64,000 nucleotides of DNA from Actinomyces sp. zg-332 (GTDB taxonomy: Bacteria; Actinomycetota; Actinomycetes; Actinomycetales; Actinomycetaceae), in NCBI RefSeq assembly GCF_011751945.2, contig NZ_CP064951.1, forward strand, positions 868,001 to 932,000, given 5' to 3'. Shown here piece by piece: positions 39,160 to 47,462 of this stretch; position 1 is the stretch's first letter; each line of letters opens with the position of its first letter. A program made the position numbers and the translations under genes. The notes below the pieces were generated by a model. That model was not told where the DNA came from and made no database searches. It worked only from the letters and a program-made list of their open reading frames with translations.

Positions 39160-40854
39160 GTGTTTCGTAAACTAATTGAGAAAAAAGTATTAACTTCTAT
39201 TATGATACTCTCTTTATTTGGAACGGGTCTGCTTGTGAATCCGATTCTGGTTCATCCATCGCCTCACGAAGATAACGTGCAGGCTGGCTTCAGTATCATC
39301 CAGCAGTTTCGGTTTGAGAAGAAATTGGACATGACTAATGCCCCTGACAGAACGAGGGTACCTAGACTCTCCGTTCCTTTTATACTCAGTGAGATACCGA
39401 AGGGCAAGGAAAAAGAATATGGCATCGGTAAATTTGCTGATGCGGGACAGGATTTTTTCATTCAAAAGGGTGAATTTAAATCAGGAAATGAAGCGGAATG
39501 GGAGGTAGTAACCTTCAACCCGGACGATGCTTATGACGAGAAGCTTACTGATTTAATAGATAATCATCCAGATAATGGGGGCGCCATATTGGATCACAAC
39601 ATAAGATATAACTGGGGAGGATTGAGGTCCAGTGATGGTGTTCAGACCGCACAGGCAGGCTATGATTCGAGCAAACCTGGAGACGATACTTATACAGAAG
39701 ATAGGCGTGGCTGGCCAAAGGACACTATTGCATGGCGTTGCTTCTATGAAGGTGGAGGGATAGGTGCCTTCGATGATGGCTGTCAGCTTCTGCTCGAGTA
39801 TTCTTTCGATACTTTCTTTTATTCTCAGGTCTATAATTTACGAGCAAATATAGCCGTGACCTATTATGCAACACCTGTACAAAGAACTTTGTTTACTCAT
39901 AAGGATGTTAATGCGGATGGAACTATCAATTCGGTATCCAAGTCTTTATGGCGTCCTAAGCCCGTCAGGGGAGGATATGTTGATGAGAATACAACAGATA
40001 CAGAGGCATTAAGAAAAGCTTTTAAGAGAGATTTTCTACAAGATGATATTCCAACATTTACAGAACTTTCGCATAAATTAAAGGATAGCTATACCACGTC
40101 AAATGGAGAGCCAAAAGACTACAGAATAAGGAGATACTTACTTCGAGAAGGGAAGCCTACAGGTGAAGATGCTGATCTGATTGCTTCTAATAATCAGGTC
40201 AAAATCGTTGATATATTAGATTATAACGATAATTTCATGATCTTTAACTCCGTAGAAGAAGCGGATGCATACTACGAGAATATCAGTTTGCAGGGTTTTA
40301 GCTCATACGATGATGTGCCAAACAGCTTTATCAAGCCTGTAACTTTTGTAAACAAATACAAGTCTGAAATTTCTATCAGCAAGGTGGATGAGAATGGCAA
40401 GCCTCTTGCAGGAGCGGAATTCGTAATCACGCCTAAGAATTCTGAAAAGGTAGTTGCAAACTGGACCAGTGACATGGATGTTAAGGCTCTAAGACTTGAT
40501 GAGGGAGATTATGTTCTTAAAGAGACAAAAACTCCTGAAAACTATGAAACATTCGGCGAATTCGGCTTCCATGTGGATAAGAACGGGTTAATTAAAGCGA
40601 CAGAAAACCATAAGAATGTAACCGTAGATGGTTCTAAACTTACAGTAAAGAACATCAAAATAAAAGTATCGCCAAAAGACAAGCCGAACAATCCACCAAA
40701 AGACGAGCCTAAAAAACCAAGCAATAAAACATTGCCAAAGACAGGAACAGATGGAGTTAATCTATCGCTGTATGTTGGATTAATGGCATTATCAGGTACA
40801 TTGTTATTGGGAATCGGAGCGTTAAAAGGACGTAAAGAAGAACATAGCCGATAA
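39160..40854 (+). CDS. LPXTG surface protein with a SpaA/CnaB-like domain
   Basis: 564 residues from GTG 39160, chosen for the strong GGAGG eight bases upstream; an in-frame ATG at 39115 has a poorly spaced RBS. Signal segment about 8-30. A large N-terminal region (about 40-395) of unknown fold has a PDRTRVPRLSVPFI start and acidic, Trp-containing stretches. A SpaA/CnaB-like domain follows (about 400-485: ISKVDENGKPLAGAEFV, LDEGDYVLKETKTPENY). A Pro/Lys-rich spacer precedes LPKTG (525-529), a membrane helix and a basic tail, so sortase anchors it to peptidoglycan. Composition and codon use differ from neighbours (Firmicutes-like), suggesting acquisition. Confidence 0.88.
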   Translation: MFRKLIEKKVLTSIMILSLFGTGLLVNPILVHPSPHEDNVQAGFSIIQQFRFEKKLDMTNAPDRTRVPRLSVPFILSEIPKGKEKEYGIGKFADAGQDFFIQKGEFKSGNEAEWEVVTFNPDDAYDEKLTDLIDNHPDNGGAILDHNIRYNWGGLRSSDGVQTAQAGYDSSKPGDDTYTEDRRGWPKDTIAWRCFYEGGGIGAFDDGCQLLLEYSFDTFFYSQVYNLRANIAVTYYATPVQRTLFTHKDVNADGTINSVSKSLWRPKPVRGGYVDENTTDTEALRKAFKRDFLQDDIPTFTELSHKLKDSYTTSNGEPKDYRIRRYLLREGKPTGEDADLIASNNQVKIVDILDYNDNFMIFNSVEEADAYYENISLQGFSSYDDVPNSFIKPVTFVNKYKSEISISKVDENGKPLAGAEFVITPKNSEKVVANWTSDMDVKALRLDEGDYVLKETKTPENYETFGEFGFHVDKNGLIKATENHKNVTVDGSKLTVKNIKIKVSPKDKPNNPPKDEPKKPSNKTLPKTGTDGVNLSLYVGLMALSGTLLLGIGALKGRKEEHSR

Positions 40855-40875
40855 AAAGCACAGGCTGAAGGTTCA

Positions 40876-40934
40876 TTGTACAGGTGTTAGCTTAGTGACG
40901 AGATTGCTTATATTTGTCTATAACATCTGTACAA
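40876..40934 (+). terminator. Imperfect inverted repeat after the LPKTG gene
   Basis: Arms 40876-40889 and 40921-40934 match at 13 of 14 positions (TTGTACAGGTGTTA/TAACATCTGTACAA), with a 31-base loop. It lies 22 bases after the stop. It could be a terminator or the terminal repeat of a lost element. Confidence 0.4.
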
Positions 40935-41866
40935 AAACCAGCTCATATCAAATGGGAGTATATTTCGGGTCTGAATCTGCTGGTTTTTAACCGGGTAGTT
41001 CGTGCCATGTTCCAAGGAAGGTACGCTTCTCATCTTTATTGGCATGAATCCCACTGTAGCGCGAGAGTTCTAGAAAAGAACGAAGGTTGCGATTGGACTT
41101 GTACACACTTAGCCAGCCGGCTCAAGAATAAGGATTATCCCTAGCACTTCAGTGAGCCGACAAGACTCACCTTTATGAATCTTGTACCAGTTGTAGATAA
41201 AAATCCATCAAAGGCTCAGAAATATAGAGGGTTTACACAAATTTCATAATGAAAACTTCAGGATTTTAACGTCTAGATTCTGAAGATGATGCTACCAGAC
41301 TCTCAAGATTTCATTACCTCACATTTCCTATACTCCACGTGTACCCGCTAGCACGCACACGTCTCATACTTGTCTCTCTCCCCCCCCCCGAACGAAACTT
41401 GCATCCACCCAGGTAAAATCTGCACCCACTCGCCGTCTTGTATCCAACAGCGGCAGGTTTGGTCTGTTAGTATCGCTCATTTGGGTATAGATTTTCCAAA
41501 TAAGTATTTTTTACTTTAAAATGGAACAATTTGTGAAACAATTTATTTTCACTAAATTAGATAATCAGTTATATAGCCTAGAGTCTAAATCATACCTAGA
41601 CCGTTACGCATTTGCCTTCTCTTATAGGCATTTACTTTCTCTTATATCAATTAGTGACACGAAAAGGTTCTTCAAGCTTACAAAATTCAAGGAAGCTTTA
41701 TGGGAAAGTCTCACGCTTTTGGTAGCAGAAAGCTTCTTTTCCAGCTTTATTCGTTTTTTATTCAAACGTGCAAACCTGAAAGCATGTACAGCGGTTAGTC
41801 GCCCATTCTCTTCAGAACTAGGAAGTGACAGTTCGCAAGTACTTGACCAATCTCTGACTCATGCCC
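40935..41866. other. Non-coding debris with a poly-C tract
   Basis: More than 900 bases with no gene I can support. Two open frames (40914-41144 and 41521-41889, plus strand) have no RBS or recognisable protein. A run of ten C occurs at 41380-41389 in a CT-rich context, striking in an AT-rich genome. The adjoining segment has short repeats of the type TGCAYCCAC. I read it as a decayed island end. Confidence 0.4.
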
Positions 41867-42001
41867 TTAAGCTTTTAATTTATCGATGAGCTTAGTTACC
41901 TTTACAACTTCGTCACTATGTAGTGGGTTATTGGCGATCTCATGATTGATGTCATCTAATCTACGATGCAACCCAGCTACATTACTCTTCCCAAACATCA
42001 T
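41867..42001 (-). CDS. 44-residue hypothetical peptide
   Basis: Starts ATG 42001 (or 41998) after GAGGAAG. Sequence begins MMFGKSNVAGLHRRLDDINH and ends VTKLIDKLKA. The composition is amphipathic and helical, and codon use looks coding. Its start overlaps the end of the gene fragment upstream. No family recognised. It may be the last gene of a lost phage or plasmid module. Confidence 0.35.
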   Translation of the reverse strand: MMFGKSNVAGLHRRLDDINHEIANNPLHSDEVVKVTKLIDKLKA

Positions 42002-42085
42002 TATCTTCCTCTTGCTCAGTGTTAACAGAGGCAAAGGTAACCCCTTCTCGAGGGTTTTCTAGAGCAGTAACTTCACCTTCACAGC
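41982..42085 (-). pseudogene. C-terminal gene fragment
   Basis: The frame reads CEGEVTALENPREGVTFASV and ends DNDVWEE, overlapping the next small ORF by ending inside its start region. It is blocked upstream by an in-frame TAA with no start codon, so it is the tail of a truncated gene. Family not recognised. Confidence 0.35.
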
Positions 42086-42213
42086 ATTATACTAAGAGCA
42101 AAAACAGTTTTCACTTTCCTGCTTACCCTAGGCACCTATACCTATCTATAACTACCTACTTATTGCTTGTATCTCAAGGCAAACTAGTACTTTAGCAACT
42201 TTTGGTGTGTTTT

Positions 42214-42564
42214 CTACCCCCACGGAGTTAGAGACCATATTGCACCTGCTAATAAGAATGAAAGTATTCCTATTATCCCGCCTTTGATAGCGTCAACACC
42301 AATAAGTTTGAAGACATACATGGTTGATTGTTTTTGGTCTCCATCAAGTTTGTACCCCTTAGAAAGTTGTTTTTCAAAACTATCGTCTAATACCATGTAA
42401 ACTATAGGGAAAACAACAATCAAACCTAGTAACCAGTTTTTATATTCATACCAAATTTGGACAATAGACATACCAAATATAGGACTTACAATCGTCAATA
42501 TAAATATAATTATAATAGATATAGCAAATACTCTAAAAACACTTTGTACTAGTTTGTTAGACAT
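42214..42564 (-). CDS. Small membrane protein, possible immunity partner of the upstream bacteriocin-like gene
   Basis: 116 residues from ATG 42564, with a GGAGG RBS seven bases upstream (the frame extends 12 codons further, inside the previous gene). Two or three membrane segments (about 7-33, 43-60, 95-110). Its last 35 residues (MYVFKLIGVDAIKGGIIGIL ... IWSLTPWG) are clearly homologous to the last 34 of the upstream decayed gene (MYIIKVVGVNANKGGVVGLA ... IWCATPWR), also at DNA level. Such a shared module suggests partial duplication, or an immunity protein built from its toxin's end. No named family. Confidence 0.65.
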   Translation of the reverse strand: MSNKLVQSVFRVFAISIIIIFILTIVSPIFGMSIVQIWYEYKNWLLGLIVVFPIVYMVLDDSFEKQLSKGYKLDGDQKQSTMYVFKLIGVDAIKGGIIGILSFLLAGAIWSLTPWG

Positions 42565-42568
42565 ATCA

Positions 42569-43150
42569 TTACCTCCATGGAGTCGCACACCAGATTGCAC
42601 CTGCAGCTAATAGTGCAGCCAGTCCTACTACACCGCCCTTGTTAGCGTTAACACCGACAACTTTGATTATATACATAGCCACTTCTCTCTAAAGACGCCG
42701 CTCAATTAGTTTATTAAATCCACCTGTAAAGAAACCCACCTATACCTCCTAAACCTGCAGTATTAATTACACATTTTGTATAGTCGGTAACTGTAGGGAT
42801 TACTTTTCCTGTAGATATATTTTGTTCGCAAAGGCGTTAAAGAAGTCAACAATTTTTGCTAAATCTTGAACATTAACATTGGATTCATGTTCAGCTTCAG
42901 TTATATACCAAATACCAGAAGAATCTTGACTTATATACTCAGTGAATAGTAACTCTACCTCGTTTGAAAAATGACTTACTTCTTTAGAATCAACCGCAGC
43001 TAAATCTGGTAAGTATCTCGAAATCGAATAGTTTACAGCATTATTCTTCGAATTTGGTGTTGCGTTTGCCATTCATATGAAAGAAACACTAAGTGCACTG
43101 ACAGTAAATATAGTTACAACAGGATAAAATATATTCTTTTTATTTTTCAT
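42569..43150 (-). pseudogene. Decayed gene for a secreted bacteriocin-like peptide precursor
   Basis: Starting at ATG 43150 (RBS AAAGG) the product opens with a signal peptide (MKNKKNIFYPVVTIFTVSAL). An in-frame TGA follows just before MANATPNS, where the cleavage site should be. The frame then runs 90 codons to FFNAFANKI. A 2-base insertion in an ATATAT run shifts it into TGKVIPTVTDY and CVINTAGLGGIGGFL, a 1-base insertion shifts it again to GGFNKLIERRL, then a TAG, then MYIIKVVGVNANKGG to the TAA at 42569. The lesions add up to +3, so one ancestral frame of about 191 codons is restored. The Gly-rich hydrophobic tail is bacteriocin-like (inference). Confidence 0.7.
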
Positions 43151-44130
43151 GGCTACTACCTTTCATAATATAAATATGTAAGAAATATTGTTAATAAAAT
43201 GCAATAATGATTATCTAATAATTACTTCTAAAACTATCTAATAACATAATCTAAAACTTCATTGTTAAAACATTTTTTACAATGTATGCATTTTATTGAA
43301 TAATTACAAACTTAACATAAGCTTATATTTAAATATGTACACAAATCTTACAAACACGTGACCTCTACCTATCTCCTTGAACTAGAAGATAACGAAATAG
43401 ATACTCATGAACAAAAAAAAATAGCTTTACCATAAAAGAAATTAATTATTTCACTAAGCAATAAACACAATATTTCTTTTAATAATATAAAACTCACTTT
43501 TACCACAAAGAAAAAACTGGTTTTAAGCTCCCTCCTCCCCCTAAAAATCTTAAATAAAACTTCATCCTCATTAAAATTTAAAAACTAAAAACAAAATAAA
43601 CTTTACTTTCAAAACCAACTAAACAAGTTATTTCACATACACTTTGAAAAAGTCTCACATTACTTTTTTGTAAATACACATTCAAGAACTGATATATTAA
43701 GTATTTATATAACAAAGTTAGCAACACATAAGTTATCCAGTCGAAAACATCTCTCCATATATTCATTAGGTGACTTCTTATAGATAACTCCGTCTAAGAA
43801 TCTACAGAGATATACTGTATTTAAAGCAAGACCCTTTGTTTATTTGGAACTTTTTAAGGTAGTATCAACCTGTATTCAAGCATATTATATGTATAAAATA
43901 TATTTCAACAATCAACAACCCATATAAATTGAGAATAATTTACCAAGAGAAACGTTTACAACACTCACCAAGTGGAAATTTATAATTTATCTAATAATTA
44001 AATTGTCCATTCTTTTAAAGAATGTAACAACTATTTTTCGAATTTTATAGATTTATCCTACTATTTACTTTGTTGATTTCAATATAAAACTTAGAATTAT
44101 AATACACAATTATTAGGGGGGAAATTAATC
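43151..44130. other. Long AT-rich intergenic region
   Basis: Almost 1 kb without a supported gene. A 62-codon minus-strand frame (43578-43766) has low-complexity Tyr/Leu/Phe content and no RBS. The last 60 bases hold the promoter of the LAATG protein. Confidence 0.5.
44073..44103 (+). promoter_or_regulatory. Candidate promoter of the LAATG surface protein
   Basis: -35 TTGATT (44073-44078) and a perfect -10 TATAAT (44098-44103) with a rather long 19-base spacer. RNA would start near 44110, leaving a 20-base leader with the strong RBS AGGGGGG (44115-44121). Confidence 0.5.
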
Positions 44131-45732
44131 GTGTTACGCAAAAAAGCATTCACTGCATTACTTGCCACCACTTTTTTAATGCTTTCAAGCATTATTACTG
44201 TTAACACGGCAAATGCAACAAATATTAAAACAAAGTCAGGTGATTTTTCATCTGGATGTGTTGTTTTATGGAAGACTAAAGCTGTTCTTGATAAGAATTT
44301 AAAAGATGATGACGCTGAATATCCAGGTTTAACAACTAGGCTTGATGGTTCGCCAGTCATTTACTCAAATGCTGGTTACATTTCAGAAGTTACTCCATCT
44401 CTTGGAGGAAAAGGAATATTTGAAGCAAACCACTTCTTTACTTATAATCCAGATAAACAAAACTGGCGTTTTCCACTAGCTACTGATCACACAATTAAAG
44501 CTGGCACAAAAGTTAATGTTGATTTGCCAGACGATATGACAAATACTGTTTTTGATCGTGTATCAACAAATGAGCGTATGTCTACTTGGGGTGAACCATA
44601 CGCTAAATACACTTGGTCCTCATATGACGCATCAAAACTCGAAGCTGTACAAACAGATGTTGCTAAGAATATTTGGACTCTTACATTCAAGAAAGACATA
44701 CCTGCTGGACACGCAACCGTTTTCCAGTTCACTGGTGACGGTAACACAAATGGTCGTTACGTAGCATCTGCTGAACTTGAAGGTGCATATAATGAAGGTG
44801 AAGGTACATGTCAGTATGATAAAGACAAGTTACCAAAGCTACCTCCTGCACCTAGCGAATCAAAATGTAAAGTTGCTTTACTTGGCCGTACTGTTTGGAG
44901 TCCATACGGTTCAGATATTACAAGTCGTGAAAAGTTTGTTTCAAACTGGAAGACACCAGCTGATGGTTGGGGTGAAGTCAACGCTGACGGTTGGGGTCTA
45001 GGTAGCGATGGCTGGGCAAATGATGGCAAAACAGCTACCCTACGCCTATATGGTGCAGTAGATAAAGATTTCCAAGGAGGAACATATACTGCAACTATTG
45101 CTCAGAATGCTGTTTTCAAAGCAGGATCGGTCAATACTTTCGTATCACCTGGAGCAGGAGCGCTTAAAGGTAATGGTTACACCAATGTTGTAAAAGATGC
45201 TACTGAGCCAACTATTTCACCAGATGGAAAAACTATCACTTTCAAGATTGGCAAACTACCGGCAAAATCCTCTTTCTCATTTAACGTAACTGTTCAATTT
45301 TTACGTGATGTTAAAGATGATACAACTGGACAGATTCTACCTATGGTCATTCATGAAAAGATGGAAATGTCCTCAGATAAGTGCGAACAGACTGTTGAAA
45401 CTAGCAAGTGGAGTGAAGAAGTTCCAACTTGTGAAAATCCAAAAGTTACTCAAACTCGCACAGTGACAACCACTCCATATGTTTGGGACGAAGATAAACA
45501 AATGTGGACTACTGGTGAACCAATTGTAAAGACTGAACGTCGTATCGTAAGTCTAAAAGCTACAGCACATTGCTCTAAAGAAGTTACTCCTAATGAACCT
45601 ACTTCCAAGAAGTCTGTTCCTAAGGCAAAACTGGCTGCAACAGGTATTGATACGTCAATTACTGTCACAGGTGCTGGAATTCTAGTATTTGCTGGTGCAT
45701 TGCTTTTAGCCATGCGTCGTAAGCAAGATTAA
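44131..45732 (+). CDS. Sortase-anchored surface protein with LAATG motif
   Basis: 533 residues from GTG 44131, with the AGGGGGG RBS ten bases upstream. Signal peptide about 1-29 (ending NTANA). The body (about 30-490) is beta-rich with paired Cys and Trp/Gly-rich stretches (DGWGLGSDGW); two similar halves (about 30-230 and 245-425) look like adhesin modules. A final segment has TQTRTVTTTPYVWDE. The tail is LAATG (501-505), a membrane helix and RRKQD. LAxTG is the substrate motif of class E sortases of Actinobacteria, unlike the LPKTG of the upstream protein. Native base composition. Substrate for adhesion unknown. Confidence 0.85.
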   Translation: MLRKKAFTALLATTFLMLSSIITVNTANATNIKTKSGDFSSGCVVLWKTKAVLDKNLKDDDAEYPGLTTRLDGSPVIYSNAGYISEVTPSLGGKGIFEANHFFTYNPDKQNWRFPLATDHTIKAGTKVNVDLPDDMTNTVFDRVSTNERMSTWGEPYAKYTWSSYDASKLEAVQTDVAKNIWTLTFKKDIPAGHATVFQFTGDGNTNGRYVASAELEGAYNEGEGTCQYDKDKLPKLPPAPSESKCKVALLGRTVWSPYGSDITSREKFVSNWKTPADGWGEVNADGWGLGSDGWANDGKTATLRLYGAVDKDFQGGTYTATIAQNAVFKAGSVNTFVSPGAGALKGNGYTNVVKDATEPTISPDGKTITFKIGKLPAKSSFSFNVTVQFLRDVKDDTTGQILPMVIHEKMEMSSDKCEQTVETSKWSEEVPTCENPKVTQTRTVTTTPYVWDEDKQMWTTGEPIVKTERRIVSLKATAHCSKEVTPNEPTSKKSVPKAKLAATGIDTSITVTGAGILVFAGALLLAMRRKQD

Positions 45733-45764
45733 AATCATATTTTAATTTTCTTTTAGAGAATTTT

Positions 45765-45800
45765 AGGGGCTAAACTGCACTTAATGTATGTTTAGCCCCT
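45765..45800 (+). terminator. Rho-independent terminator of the LAATG gene
   Basis: Arms 45765-45775 and 45790-45800 (AGGGGCTAAAC/GTTTAGCCCCT) form a perfect 11-bp stem followed by TTACTTTT. Confidence 0.85.
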
Positions 45801-46616
45801 TTACTTTTCCATCTTTTTAGTACACGAAGTTATACTTGAAACCCCATGTTTGGGATCGTTTTCTTTTTTTATTTCGTTTTATTCTCTAATTTTTATTTCA
45901 AGGATTCAATCATGTTTGCAATAGATTTTGCATTCGTTCTTATTGAAAAAACACTTATGTGAAGTTTTTTAGAATATATTGATTTAGATATTTAATAAGG
46001 ACAATCCACATAGTAAATATGAAAAAAGATATACTGTACTGCTTATTATAATTACCGTTGACGTCACATTCTCATATATTATTTAGGAAAAATTTGTAGA
46101 AAATCTTACACATATGCAAAAGATACTACGCGCACTACACCTTAGCCCACTTCTCCCCTACGCGTTTTATTTCAAAACTTTATAGTTCACTATAGGCGGT
46201 ATTGTTTTAGCCATACTTTTATAAGAAGCATGCACTATTAAAATCACTAGTAGTAAAAGACAACAAAATAGCTAGACGTACAAATTTTTATATCAATAGA
46301 TAAATTTATACTTATGTATATAAAAATAGCTACTTAATTTCTGTCTATTTTTATGTAGGATATATATTTCCCAACATTTAACTTTGAAACTATGCCACAA
46401 ATATACAATTTTAAACCAAAGATATATTTGCTTCATATAAGTTTTTACTTAATACAATGATTAAGCTAATCTTAAAGTATCACAGATTTCACTATTTAAT
46501 AATTTTTTATATAACAGTAGCTAATTTTTCTAGTAATATTTTCAACCATTTAAATTTATAGACAAGTAAGTAGATAGTAAATAAAAAAGTAAATACTTAA
46601 ATAGAAACGAGTGCTC
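45801..46616. other. AT-rich intergenic region upstream of the ATP-grasp operon
   Basis: About 800 bases without a gene I can support. A short minus-strand frame at about 46170-46220 (MAKTIPPIVNYKVLK) ends quickly and may be gene debris. The operon promoter must lie near 46500-46600 but I cannot choose one. Confidence 0.4.
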
Positions 46617-47462
46617 ATGAGTATTGGAATATCTTCTGGTACATACGGAGAACTTTGGCAAGGTCCTTGGATGGACAATAAAGGAATACCACATATTGCA
46701 ATTCTTACCTTCCCATCCGTACTTTATTCAACAGTAAAATTAGAACTTATTCCTAAAAACTCTATTAAAAAACCTTGTCCTATACCTAGTAAAAGCAGAA
46801 AAGCATTATTAAAAGTAATTAAAAAATTTCAGCTTGACACAAAAATTGATAATTACCACTGGAGTAGAAAAACAGAGTTGTTAACAAGTGTAGGTATGTC
46901 TAGCTCCACAGCAGATATAATTTCTACTATCAAAGCTGTCGCAAATATACATAATATATTGCTAAAACCAAATGATTTTCAAGAAATTTTGCTAGGAATC
47001 GAAAGATCTGATCCAAAAATGCTCGTAGCTGGAATAGGCAGTGCAATACCATTTGAAAATATAGACTATTCTTCGTATGAGTACATTCATTGGATAGCTT
47101 CATCACTAGCAGTAAATGGCGGAATTAACTTACTGAAAGAATCTGGAGTTTTTGGAGGTTTATCCACTGGAGCCACGTATATAGTAGCAAAATATCTTTC
47201 TCATAAAAATCCAAATAATATTTATATAATGCCATCAGCAGATACTGGACATCGGTATATAAAAGTATACGAAGAACACTACCACTCTGAGGATATACCT
47301 GAACCACTTTTTATAAACAGAAAAGAAGAGCTTACGATGCCATGGTCGTATACAGCTTGGAGTGAAAAATCTTTTCCTTATTTCATTAATGAATACTCTA
47401 ATTCTAAAAATATTTATAAATGTTCTACCTCATACTATAACAAAACTGGAGATTCGAGATGA
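46617..47462 (+). CDS. Chimera: PduX-like (GHMP) kinase N-half fused to cysteine-synthase-family C-half
   Basis: 281 residues from ATG 46617 (a GTG two codons earlier is possible). Residues 2-135 are a GHMP kinase of the PduX L-threonine kinase type: GTYGELWQG (8-16), the ATP motif GMSSSTADI (93-101) and IERSDPKM (128-135). From residue 136 it matches the C-terminal part of PLP fold-type II enzymes: LVAGIGSAIPFEN, EYIHWIASS, GVFGGLSTGA (177-186), SADTGHRY (207-214). Both families are normally about 300 or more residues. Here the kinase C-half and the PLP N-half, with its Schiff-base Lys, are missing. An in-frame deletion joining two neighbouring genes near 47020 is the simplest explanation. 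It overlaps the next gene by 4 bases. Confidence 0.75.
   Translation: MSIGISSGTYGELWQGPWMDNKGIPHIAILTFPSVLYSTVKLELIPKNSIKKPCPIPSKSRKALLKVIKKFQLDTKIDNYHWSRKTELLTSVGMSSSTADIISTIKAVANIHNILLKPNDFQEILLGIERSDPKMLVAGIGSAIPFENIDYSSYEYIHWIASSLAVNGGINLLKESGVFGGLSTGATYIVAKYLSHKNPNNIYIMPSADTGHRYIKVYEEHYHSEDIPEPLFINRKEELTMPWSYTAWSEKSFPYFINEYSNSKNIYKCSTSYYNKTGDSR

Noticed and set aside
40914-41144. 76-codon frame after the LPKTG gene
   Set aside because: Begins inside an inverted repeat, has no RBS and no recognisable protein.
38660-41866. Repeat of the tRNA-Gly 3' end as an att site
   Set aside because: I looked for a copy of the T-arm and acceptor sequence downstream and found none.
41521-41889. 122-codon plus-strand frame
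   Set aside because: No RBS, Ser/Phe/Leu-rich composition typical of chance frames, no recognisable motif, and it lies in a debris region.
43073-43075. TGA at the end of the signal peptide as a recoded (Trp or selenocysteine) codon
   Set aside because: Genes such as ileS end in TGA here, so TGA is a normal stop, and the same frame has three further lesions.
43578-43766. 62-codon minus-strand frame in the long intergenic region
   Set aside because: Low-complexity hydrophobic composition, no RBS, no neighbour context.
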